Assembly: GCA_024643595.1 (NCBI GenBank)
Contig: JAHEMS010000152.1
Span: forward strand, 1-7,827
DNA length: 7,827 nt
Origin: Bacteroidota bacterium
GTDB lineage: Bacteria; Bacteroidota; Bacteroidia; Cytophagales; Cyclobacteriaceae
Direction: 5' to 3'
Under the pieces are notes generated by a model. It did no database searches and was not told where the DNA came from. It saw only the letters and a list, made by a program, of their open reading frames with translations. Every line of letters starts with the position of its first letter. Position 1 is the first letter of the stretch. Below are positions 1-5,860 of this stretch, piece after piece. A program made the position numbers and the translations under genes.

Positions 1-850
1 GGCTATAAGCAAATTTTAGCGTGTTTCGCTTACCGACTGGTAATGCCAACGTAGCGCCAAGGCGGGAGTTCGATTGTCGGTCGTCCTTGATGGAATTGTT
101 TACAGTAGATTGTCCACCCGTGTAAAAGGTCGCATTGAATGCCGCCCACATACGTGGTTTGATATTATAGCTCAGGTGAGTTTGAAAGGCAACCAGTGGG
201 TCTTGTGTGCGAACGGATTTTCCCGGATAAAATGAATTATTGGTAGTGAACAACCATACACCGGTATAAAAATCAAGCAGCCAGCGTTTACCGATCATTT
301 GTGATAGGGCAAGTTCGGGTTTAAACGACCATCGCCAGGTACCCAGGTTGATCAGTTTATCAGAAAAATATTGCCCTGTGGGAGATACAACGGTAAGGCT
401 TGTGCCCAGCAAAGTCCGACCTGGAGGTGTTTTGGCGTATTCACTTACGGAGAGTGCTTTGCCACCAAGCAATAACAAGGATAACCGGAATCGCATGTCA
501 GCAAATCCTGAACGGCTTGCGCTCTGAGGTTGGCCATTAAACAATGCGGTGCCATGTGCCCATCCATATGGCAGCACTGCTAACGCCTGAGCGGTGTGCC
601 CAAAAAGACTAAATGTACGTGCTGTGCCTATAGAGGCTGTCTGTACGGTTGCCTTTAGATTCTCTAGAGGCAATGTAGGATCCGTAAGTACCCCACCTTG
701 GGAGTAGGCGTATCCTGAAATGAACAAGGTGCCTTTTACAGGAACTTTAGCGTAGGCCCTTGGATCAAGATCCTGGGCACTCGTATCAAAATTGACACCT
801 AACAAAGCCAAAAATGATAAACACAACAATGAACAACGGATTTTTATCAT
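1..850 (-). CDS. Outer-membrane 'transporter'/phenol MetA-pathway-like protein, 3' end cut off
   Basis: The reading frame starts at the ATG at 850-848 and stays open to the window edge, giving 283 complete codons with no stop. Residues 1-26 form a signal peptide: Met-Ile-Lys-Ile-Arg, a Leu/Phe-rich core, then Thr-Ser-Ala-Gln. The mature protein begins Asp-Leu-Asp-Pro-Arg-Ala-Tyr and carries phrases I associate from memory with the family labelled 'transporter' or 'putative MetA-pathway of phenol degradation' (PF13557): DPTLPLENL, SLFGHTAQALAVLPY, PTGQYFSDKLINLGT, and KDDRQSNSRLGATLALPVGK near the visible end. Members are predicted outer-membrane beta-barrels; the transported substrate is not established and the phenol link is only a family label. 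From family length I expect a few dozen C-terminal residues to be missing. No clear Shine-Dalgarno precedes the ATG, as is usual in Bacteroidota. Family call fairly confident, function unknown. Confidence 0.8.
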   Translation of the reverse strand, partial: MIKIRCSLLCLSFLALLGVNFDTSAQDLDPRAYAKVPVKGTLFISGYAYSQGGVLTDPTLPLENLKATVQTASIGTARTFSLFGHTAQALAVLPYGWAHGTALFNGQPQSASRSGFADMRFRLSLLLLGGKALSVSEYAKTPPGRTLLGTSLTVVSPTGQYFSDKLINLGTWRWSFKPELALSQMIGKRWLLDFYTGVWLFTTNNSFYPGKSVRTQDPLVAFQTHLSYNIKPRMWAAFNATFYTGGQSTVNNSIKDDRQSNSRLGATLALPVGKRNTLKFAYS

Positions 851-934
851 CGAGGAATGTTTATTTGGAAAATCCGATGGTGTAGATGGTCTCAACGAAA
901 TATGTTTTTAAAATGATGAGCGAGAGTCATCACA

Positions 935-942
935 CAAAAATA
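935..942 (-). promoter_or_regulatory. Candidate -7 box for the gene starting at 850
   Basis: On the minus strand this reads TATTTTTG, a perfect match to the Bacteroidota -7 consensus TAnnTTTG. It lies 85 bases upstream of the ATG at 850 and between that gene and the end of the broken DUF4136 frame. The matching -33 element is poor: only CTTT, at an 18-base spacing. The surrounding DNA is very AT-rich, so a chance match is possible. Confidence 0.35.
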
Positions 943-970
943 ATTTTTTATATCGATCTGAAAGCTGGAT

Positions 971-1330
971 TCAAAGATTGTGAATAATAATGATATTTTG
1001 CTGTGCTTCCTCGCTATTGATTTTGGTGATCAATCGAGCGGCTTCTATTTTGCGGCAACAGAAACGTTTTAAGATAACGTCATGATTAATAGTGGTGTCT
1101 CCATTTTTATCGATTTCGACGTCAATGACAATTTTATCAGGCAATGAATAAGTGCTTTTGCTTTGAAAGTCAAAACCTTCATCATAGGATGTGTCAACAA
1201 CGTGCAGATTTTCTACATAATCCGGCCCTGCCGGATAACAACCAAATAATATTGCTCCAGCTTCACACGTAATAAATTGCGTGCTATTGGATAATTGATA
1301 TGAAAATATGGTGTTACTGTTACTCGCATA
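971..1330 (-). pseudogene. Remnant of a DUF4136 lipoprotein gene
   Basis: An open frame runs from after the TGA at 1333-1331 to the TGA at 973-971 (119 codons). It contains no Met codon at all and no ATG, GTG or TTG before the lipobox-like region. Within it, 1243-1088 encodes 52 residues that align without gaps to residues 20-71 of the intact DUF4136 lipoprotein at 5017-5637. 44 of 52 residues are identical, including Gly-Cys-Tyr-Pro-Ala-Gly-Pro-Asp-Tyr at the lipid-anchor cysteine and the stretch FDFQSKSTYSLPDKIVIDV. Both edges are abrupt: upstream there is no recognisable signal peptide with a start, and after Gly-Asp-Thr-Thr-Ile the frame continues for 38 unrelated residues (containing ILKRFCCRKIEAARLITK). 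The aromatic-rich segment and the C-terminal half of the intact protein are missing. I read it as a duplicated gene that lost both ends; a small functional fused protein with an unusual start is less likely. Confidence 0.8.
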
Positions 1331-1630
1331 TCAGAGCAGTTACAACCTATGCAAAGACTAATGGCTTCGTACCCCGGATACAAACAAGGCAGGAAAATAA
1401 TTATCCATTTATAATTAATTCAATATCTGAGATCGTGACACATCTTTTTCCGAAAATAACTAACTATTTTTGACCGTTGCTACAATGGGTTTAAGTAGCT
1501 GGCGCAATTATAAGCTTCGCCTATAAAAAGTAGTAGAAAGGAATTATTCAATAAGTAATATTTGATTCTTTCTATTAAAAACCAAAGTCAGCAGTTCTTA
1601 TATGGGATTATCATTTATACTATATCTACT
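1331..1630 (+). other. Intergenic leader of the 1631-2935 operon; no gene seen
   Basis: I see no convincing coding region or RNA gene here on either strand. The only candidate signal for the operon is TATTTTTG at 1465-1472, which fits the Bacteroidota -7 consensus TAnnTTTG. No TTTG sits at the expected 19-base distance upstream, and it would give a leader of about 150 bases. The stretch just before the ATG at 1631 is AT-rich with no Shine-Dalgarno sequence. Confidence 0.4.
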
Positions 1631-2185
1631 ATGAATATAAAAGGCTACCTAATTTTGATTTTATGTCTTGCCACTTCTCCTTTATTGGCACAAAATACAG
1701 ATGAAACTAAATCAGAGGAAGCATTTTATCCTCATCGTTTAACGATGATGATGGCGAACTCGCATATTCCGGCAGCTGATCAGGCAAATGGAGGCAAGAC
1801 ATTTTTTGTTGTCCCTACCTGGGGGTTCAATTATGATTACTGGTTTACCAGAAAGTGGGCAATAGGCTTACACAATGATCTGGTTTTGCAACAATACAAA
1901 ATCGAAGAACAGGGAGATAATAAAGTTATCGAGCGATCCTTTCCAGTCTCCATGTGTGCAATGGGTTTATTTAAACCAGCCAATAACTGGACACTTTTAG
2001 CGGGATTCGGCAGGGAACTTGAAAAGCACGAAAGCTTTAATATGATCAATATCGGTGTGGAGTATGGGATTGAACTTCCCAATGAATGGGAATTAAGTTT
2101 CAATTTCAATTATGAAAATAAGCTTGAAATTTATGATAGCTGGATATTCGGCATTGGGTTTTCAAAGTTCCTTGAAAGAAAATAA
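1631..2185 (+). CDS. Small predicted outer-membrane beta-barrel protein
   Basis: This is a 184-residue exported protein of unassigned family. I chose the ATG at 1631 because it starts directly at a signal peptide: Met-Asn-Ile-Lys, a hydrophobic core (GYLILILCLATSPLLA), then Ala-Gln at residues 20-21. A TTG at 1562 in the same frame would add 23 residues ahead of this and is less plausible. The mature part alternates polar and hydrophobic or aromatic residues as beta-barrel strands do (FNYDYWFTRKWAIGLHNDLV, WTLLAGFGRELEK, WELSFNFNYENK). It ends WIFGIGFSKFLERK, close to but not at the usual C-terminal aromatic of outer-membrane proteins. It is followed after 3 bases by the DUF2490 gene, so the two are almost certainly one transcript. 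A substrate or role cannot be read from the sequence. Confidence 0.75.
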   Translation: MNIKGYLILILCLATSPLLAQNTDETKSEEAFYPHRLTMMMANSHIPAADQANGGKTFFVVPTWGFNYDYWFTRKWAIGLHNDLVLQQYKIEEQGDNKVIERSFPVSMCAMGLFKPANNWTLLAGFGRELEKHESFNMINIGVEYGIELPNEWELSFNFNYENKLEIYDSWIFGIGFSKFLERK

Positions 2186-2188
2186 TAT

Positions 2189-2935
2189 ATGCGACTTACG
2201 TTTTTGATTGGCCATCTGATCTTAACGCTGATGATGGTTTCGGCACAAGTAAGGGGGCAACAGGTTGATGAACAACTCTGGTTTGAATATATGGGCAATT
2301 ATTCCTTTGCCAATTCATTTAATCTGGAAAACGCATTGGTTTACAGTACGATTATGAGTGATCAAAAATGGCGTGCTTATGACTATACGCCCACGCTTGA
2401 GTATTCACTTAACCAGCGCTTTGATTTTCAGGCGGGCTTAACCTTATCATATACCAACCAGACTAAAACGGATAATTCTTTTGAAGTGAGGCCGATGCTG
2501 GGCACACGCATTTTCTTTACCCCCAATAGGCGGATACAAACCAGGTTGCTATTACGTTATGAGATGCGAAATTTCAAAAACCTTGAAACCAAAGAGTGGG
2601 AAACCGTATGGAGACCAAGAGTCCGTTTTGAATCACTTATGCCGATCAATAAAAAAAATTACTATGAGGATAACATGTGGTATGGCATTTTGGATTTCGA
2701 GTTCCTGCTCACCAACAATGACGTTGGCGAACGTTTTGCGAATCGCTCCAGACTAAGAGCAGGCATTGGCTATCGGCTAAACTATTCCTTCCGATTTGAA
2801 TTTATTTACATGCTTCAAAATTCAAAAAATGGGATTGATAGCCAATTTGAATCCACCGACAACATTTTCCGCTTCCGCGTGAAACATTTTTTGCGAAAAT
2901 CAAAACCAGTAAAAACGGAAGGTACTGGCGGGTAG
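2189..2935 (+). CDS. DUF2490 domain-containing protein
   Basis: A 248-residue exported protein whose start 3 bases after the upstream stop implies cotranscription and probably coupled translation. Residues 1 to about 20 form a signal peptide (MRLTFLIGHLILTLMMVSAQ). The mature N-terminus, with VDEQLWFEYMGNYSF at about 26-40, followed by a YDYTPTLEYSLNQRFDFQAG region, a run of amphipathic strands, and FANRSRLRAGIGYRLNYSFR near the end, is the pattern of DUF2490 (PF10677). Members are predicted outer-membrane beta-barrels of about 220-260 residues, widespread in Bacteroidota and without a known function; the length here fits. The tail KSKPVKTEGTGG is polar and extends past the last strand. Transcription probably ends at the hairpin at 2973-3009. 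Family call from memory of the pattern, not a search. Confidence 0.82.
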   Translation: MRLTFLIGHLILTLMMVSAQVRGQQVDEQLWFEYMGNYSFANSFNLENALVYSTIMSDQKWRAYDYTPTLEYSLNQRFDFQAGLTLSYTNQTKTDNSFEVRPMLGTRIFFTPNRRIQTRLLLRYEMRNFKNLETKEWETVWRPRVRFESLMPINKKNYYEDNMWYGILDFEFLLTNNDVGERFANRSRLRAGIGYRLNYSFRFEFIYMLQNSKNGIDSQFESTDNIFRFRVKHFLRKSKPVKTEGTGG

Positions 2936-2972
2936 TGACCTGTGGAATTTTTCATTTCAGGGATGGGTGTAA

Positions 2973-3009
2973 AATAAAAGAGCCCCGATTCGGCAGAGCT
3001 CGGTTTATT
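2973..3009. terminator. Bidirectional intrinsic terminator between convergent genes
   Basis: The outer stem pairs AATAAA (2973-2978) with TTTATT (3004-3009). Inside it GAGC (2980-2983) pairs with GCTC (2998-3001) around a 14-base loop. On the minus strand the hairpin is followed by TTTTATTTT, a good U-tract, which serves the gene ending at 3046. On the plus strand it is followed by TTTATT, weaker, and could serve the DUF2490 gene ending at 2935. The core is shared with the hairpin at 4353-4384. Confidence 0.72.
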
Positions 3010-3045
3010 AACTGGTAATTATTATTTCCCGAATGAAAAATTCAC

Positions 3046-3516
3046 TCAATGACTTTTATCACGCATGAAGAAAAGTGCGATGGTGAGAATGAGGATAAAA
3101 AGTGGCTGAAGGAGCGATTCCCATGATGAAGGAGGATTCTTTACAAAATCACCAAGCGCATAAATTACAAGGGCAACAAGAATAGTTTCCCATAACAAAA
3201 TCTTAAGTTCTTTAAAGTCGTGAATATTAAGCCAGGATGGAAGATCGGAGTCAGACGCTTCATTGAATATAAATAATTTGGCAATTCCCAATCCAAAGAT
3301 CAGAAAAACGAAAGCTACCATAAACGAGTCAAGTGCTTCAAGCATACTCATTCCAGGTCTTACTGTGGAATCTGCTGTAAAGCCATGGCTAAAAGCATCC
3401 CTATATCCATGAATACTGTGAAGTACTCCCTGGGTAAGAAAATACATTGAATTGAGTAATATGAAAATTACTGCAACGATGAATAGGTTACGAATTTTAA
3501 GCAGTTTATTGAACAT
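3046..3516 (-). CDS. YqhA / UPF0114 family membrane protein
   Basis: A 156-residue integral inner-membrane protein. Four hydrophobic segments are visible at about residues 10-30, 63-83, 105-125 and 133-151. The signature of the YqhA/UPF0114 family (PF03350) is recognisable: a Leu-Asp-Ser-Phe and Phe-Gly-Leu-Gly-Ile helix leading to KLFIF, then DLPSWLNIHDFKELK before the third helix. The length matches the family. The molecular function of this family is not established to my knowledge. The C-terminus is charged (FFMRDKSH) and probably cytoplasmic. It lies 54 bases downstream of the beta-barrel gene at 3571-4275 with no terminator seen between them, so cotranscription is likely. It ends before the hairpin at 2973-3009. 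The ATG at 3516 is the only start that keeps the whole first helix. Confidence 0.85.
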   Translation of the reverse strand: MFNKLLKIRNLFIVAVIFILLNSMYFLTQGVLHSIHGYRDAFSHGFTADSTVRPGMSMLEALDSFMVAFVFLIFGLGIAKLFIFNEASDSDLPSWLNIHDFKELKILLWETILVALVIYALGDFVKNPPSSWESLLQPLFILILTIALFFMRDKSH

Positions 3517-3570
3517 GATGTACGTTATTTAATTTAATATAGGGAAGGCCATGTTACAGTAAAAGGATTT

Positions 3571-4275
3571 CTATTCTTTGGACTTAGCCTTACCAGCACC
3601 TATAGGTATACCAACTGCCAGATAAAGTGAACGATTATATACATCAGGGTCTGCTAAAGTTATATCTACCAATCCATAATAATACCGAACGCCAAGGTTC
3701 ATTCCGTTTCCTTTCATTAACCGGTAGCCAACACCGGCCACTAAGCCAGCGTCCAATGGATGGTAGTCGGAACGGTTATACAATTTATAGTTTAGGTCTT
3801 TAGGTTTATCTATTTTTTGTGTGAACTCATCATAGGCTTTTGCTAACAATCCAAATTGAAGTCCTCCCTCCACATAGAACTGGTTTTTGAACGGCCGCTT
3901 TATAATTACCGGTAAATTGAAATATCTAAGGTTGCGTTTTACTTCTCCGCCAGCAAAGGCGTTATCGAGGTCTGGATTATTTAATGGGTAAGGCGTTATT
4001 CCTGCAGCTCCCATAGGGGACTTCACAATTATTCCGGTATGAAGTATCCACTTATGTTTTGTTTTAATGTCAAAATAAAACCCAAGATTAAAACCAGTTT
4101 TTGAAGTTGAGCCCTCCACACCTTGTAATGACATGATATTGAGCCCACCATCAATTCCAAATTCCAGATTTGGGTTATTTAACTTATCACCTAAAAGTAA
4201 TGAAATTAATATCTGACTCTTTGCACTAATCATAGAGCTAAGCAGGAAAAAGCATATAAACAGTGGTTTTTTCAT
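3571..4275 (-). CDS. Outer-membrane beta-barrel (porin-like) protein
   Basis: A 234-residue exported protein of the Bacteroidota outer-membrane beta-barrel type (PF13568-like). Residues 1-20 are a signal peptide (MKKPLFICFFLLSSMISAKS). The mature part begins QILISLLLGDKLNNPNLEFG and then GIDGGLN, a beginning I recognise from other Bacteroidota 'porin family' proteins. A central RYFNLPVIIKRPF (about 117-129) matches the typical 'Tyr-x-x-hydrophobic-Pro-hydrophobic' strand of this family. FYVEGGLQFGLLAKA, AGLVAGVGYRL and MNLGVRYYYGL are later strands. The protein ends with a short basic tail, GKAKSKE, past the last strand. The function of such barrels is usually unassigned; no substrate can be inferred. 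The gene lies upstream of the YqhA-family gene on the same strand and is separated from the operon further upstream by the hairpin at 4353-4384, so it probably has its own promoter in 4276-4350, where I found no good consensus match. Confidence 0.8.
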   Translation of the reverse strand: MKKPLFICFFLLSSMISAKSQILISLLLGDKLNNPNLEFGIDGGLNIMSLQGVEGSTSKTGFNLGFYFDIKTKHKWILHTGIIVKSPMGAAGITPYPLNNPDLDNAFAGGEVKRNLRYFNLPVIIKRPFKNQFYVEGGLQFGLLAKAYDEFTQKIDKPKDLNYKLYNRSDYHPLDAGLVAGVGYRLMKGNGMNLGVRYYYGLVDITLADPDVYNRSLYLAVGIPIGAGKAKSKE

Positions 4276-4352
4276 TGAGATATTAGTGCTATTAAGATTT
4301 TCAATTTATCGTATGGAATTTAAATCTTCTGATGTTAAAAGTAAGAACAAAA

Positions 4353-4384
4353 TAAAAGAGCCCCGATCATTCGGAGCTCATTTA
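4353..4384 (-). terminator. Intrinsic terminator of the DUF4136/beta-barrel operon
   Basis: A long, interrupted stem: TAAA (4353-4356) with TTTA (4381-4384), GAGC (4358-4361) with GCTC (4376-4379), and CCGA (4363-4366) with TCGG (4371-4374) around the loop TCAT. Each step is separated by a single mismatch. On the minus strand the hairpin runs into TTTTATTTT. It begins 18 bases after the stop of the gene ending at 4403. The core matches the hairpin at 2973-3009. Confidence 0.78.
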
Positions 4385-4402
4385 ATTGTCTCAGGATAGA
4401 TT

Positions 4403-5017
4403 TTAATCTCCGAATGTAAACCCTAAGTTAAGAGAAAAATAAGATTGTGCGTTCTTTAGCTCGTTGCCCGCCTTAAAGCCATGATTGTAGCGTGCGCTTA
4501 TGTTCACGCGAGTAACATCAGAAGCTTCAATTAAAACACCAACTGCAGGTTGTACGGTAAAATTCCAGGCATCCTGCTCCAGGGTATACAAATTCATATC
4601 TGTATTTCTCAATGAATAAGTCACTCCAGCTCCAAGGCCTACATATGGATTCATCGAATCCCCTGGCTTGAGTTGAAAAGTGGAACTCATCAATACGGGA
4701 ATATGATTACTATAGCGATACTGTTTACCAGTAAGAGAAATATTATCAATCGTATAGGTAGCATTCCCCATATCCTGATAAAACACATTCCAGCCAACAC
4801 TTAGCCCAACGCCTATATTGTCTTGCACCATTTTCTGGAAATCCAGATTAACACCTCGAAAGCTGGTTTTCCCAATATAATCTTTCAGGTCAGCGGAGGG
4901 GAAAGCGATAGAATAAGTTACCGTAGTTACTGTATTGCCTTGAGCGTTAACCAAGCCCGTTGCGCCTAAACATAACACACACGCAGCTAATAATATTTTT
5001 TTCATGTGGATTTTCAT
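4403..5017 (-). CDS. Small outer-membrane beta-barrel protein coupled to DUF4136 lipoprotein
   Basis: A 204-residue protein from the ATG at 5017, or 200 residues from the ATG at 5005. The first ATG overlaps the upstream stop by one base (TAATG), which favours translational coupling; the second gives the more typical start, Met-Lys-Lys-Ile-Leu-Leu. Either way a signal peptide follows (KKILLAACVLCLGATGLVNA) with cleavage near Ala-Gln at residues 25-26. The mature protein shows barrel strands such as IGVGLSVGWNVFYQD (68-82), NPYVGLGAGVTYSLR (123-137), VTRVNISARYNHGF and SYFSLNLGFTFGD. The C-terminal strand with alternating aromatics is typical of an outer-membrane beta-barrel (OmpX/PF13505-like fold). 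Transcription ends at the hairpin at 4353-4384. The role is unknown; the tight coupling suggests it works with, or is needed in proportion to, the DUF4136 lipoprotein. Confidence 0.8.
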   Translation of the reverse strand: MKIHMKKILLAACVLCLGATGLVNAQGNTVTTVTYSIAFPSADLKDYIGKTSFRGVNLDFQKMVQDNIGVGLSVGWNVFYQDMGNATYTIDNISLTGKQYRYSNHIPVLMSSTFQLKPGDSMNPYVGLGAGVTYSLRNTDMNLYTLEQDAWNFTVQPAVGVLIEASDVTRVNISARYNHGFKAGNELKNAQSYFSLNLGFTFGD

Positions 5018-5637
5018 TAATTGATTTTCAAATAGGGTGATTGAGTAAAAGCCTGGTTAATCCCTTTAACAGCGCGACTTTGATCGTTCGATCCCAAGAG
5101 ACCATTCATAGCAACAATCCAGGCAGCTTTCGATTTGTTGATCGGATTGTCCTCATTAGGGTCTGCCATGGTTATAATGAACGTTCCGGTTTTATAACTA
5201 CTGACAGAATAATAAGGTGGATAATACCATCCCCAGCCGGGATACCAACCTCCATACCACCAATCATACCAATAGCTGTAATAAAAGTTAGTCGTTTCAA
5301 TGGCTGCAGGGGTTACCACCACGCTGGGCTTCTTGTCGATATCAACTTTTGTCCAACCAAATCCCTGCAGATTGCTATCAATCGTGCCAAGGTATTGTTG
5401 GGCGTATTTATCTTTCATGTAAACAATAGTGGTATCGCCATTTTTATCGATTTGAACGTCAATAACAATTTTATCAGGCAAGGAATAGGTGCTTTTGCTT
5501 TGAAAGTCAAAATCTTTATTGAATGAAGTATACACTACGTCCAGATCTTCCACATAATCAGGACCTGCCGGATAACAACCTACAAGGAGTGCTACTGAAA
5601 GGGCAAAAAACCACGTTTTATTAAAGAATCGTTTCAT
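5017..5637 (-). CDS. DUF4136 domain lipoprotein
   Basis: A 206-residue predicted lipoprotein. The N-terminus MKRFFNKTWFFALSVALLVG followed by Cys21 is a type II signal peptide with the lipobox Leu-Val-Gly-Cys, so the mature protein is lipid-anchored in the envelope. The order of features fits DUF4136 (PF13590): a first strand with DVVYTSFNKDFDF (34-46), a TYSLPDKIVIDV segment, a central stretch, a KTGTFIITMADP strand (149-160), and a C-terminal helix-rich part ending with NGLLG and VKGINQAFTQSPYLKIN. The molecular function of DUF4136 is not known. Unusual is the aromatic-rich stretch at about 119-147, full of Tyr and Trp with Gly and Pro. First gene of a two-gene unit; its stop overlaps the start of the downstream barrel gene by one base. 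A broken paralogue lies at 971-1330. Confidence 0.87.
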   Translation of the reverse strand: MKRFFNKTWFFALSVALLVGCYPAGPDYVEDLDVVYTSFNKDFDFQSKSTYSLPDKIVIDVQIDKNGDTTIVYMKDKYAQQYLGTIDSNLQGFGWTKVDIDKKPSVVVTPAAIETTNFYYSYWYDWWYGGWYPGWGWYYPPYYSVSSYKTGTFIITMADPNEDNPINKSKAAWIVAMNGLLGSNDQSRAVKGINQAFTQSPYLKIN

Positions 5638-5663
5638 AGTTACATAATTTTTAAAAATCGCTG

Positions 5664-5694
5664 CAAATTTAGAATTATTAATTGACCCGTCAAG
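5664..5694 (-). promoter_or_regulatory. Bacteroidota-type promoter of the DUF4136/beta-barrel operon
   Basis: On the minus strand CTTG (5694-5691) is followed by exactly 19 bases and then TAAATTTG (5671-5664). This fits the Bacteroidota sigma-factor consensus TTTG, 19 bases, TAnnTTTG, with a full match in the -7 box and one mismatch in the -33 box. Transcription would begin near 5657, giving a short leader of about 20 bases before the ATG at 5637. An inverted repeat overlaps the -33 element. Confidence 0.72.
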
Positions 5695-5719
5695 ATATCA
5701 TAGCACCTTTAACTAAAGG
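5682..5719. repeat. Two short inverted repeats at and upstream of the DUF4136 promoter
   Basis: TTGAC-CC-GTCAA (5682-5693) is a perfect 5-base inverted repeat that overlaps the -33 element. CCTTTA-AC-TAAAGG (5706-5719) is a perfect 6-base inverted repeat 11 bases further upstream. GTCAAG occurs at 5689-5694 and again at 5722-5727, flanking the second one. They could be operator sites in this divergent intergenic region, but short palindromes arise easily by chance and no regulator gene is in the window. Confidence 0.4.
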
Positions 5720-5860
5720 CAGTCAAGTTTCTATGTGAGGATCCAAAATCAAATGATCATCGTCATTAAATGTTTGGATTGATGTTTGGGATTGGTTGCT
5801 GTCACTCTAAACAGATTAGTCGCTAAATAGTTTTAAATTGCACACCTGTAAATTTCAATT

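Noticed and set aside
1500..1521. GGCG...CGCC inverted repeat upstream of the 1631 operon
   Set aside because: Only four bases pair, with no extension of the stem.
1562..1630. TTG start giving a 23-residue N-terminal extension of the 1631 gene
   Set aside because: It would place polar residues ahead of a clean signal peptide that starts at the ATG at 1631.
2559..2756. Second plus-strand frame inside the DUF2490 gene
   Set aside because: It has no signal or domain and overlaps a gene with a recognised family pattern in another frame.
5041..5526. Plus-strand open frame opposite the DUF4136 gene
   Set aside because: The minus-strand frame has a lipobox, a family pattern, a promoter and a paralogue; the plus-strand frame has none of these.
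5785..5815. Possible promoter for the 5861 gene: TTTG, 19 bases, TAAACAGA
   Set aside because: The spacing is exact, but the -7 box matches TAnnTTTG only in its first two bases.
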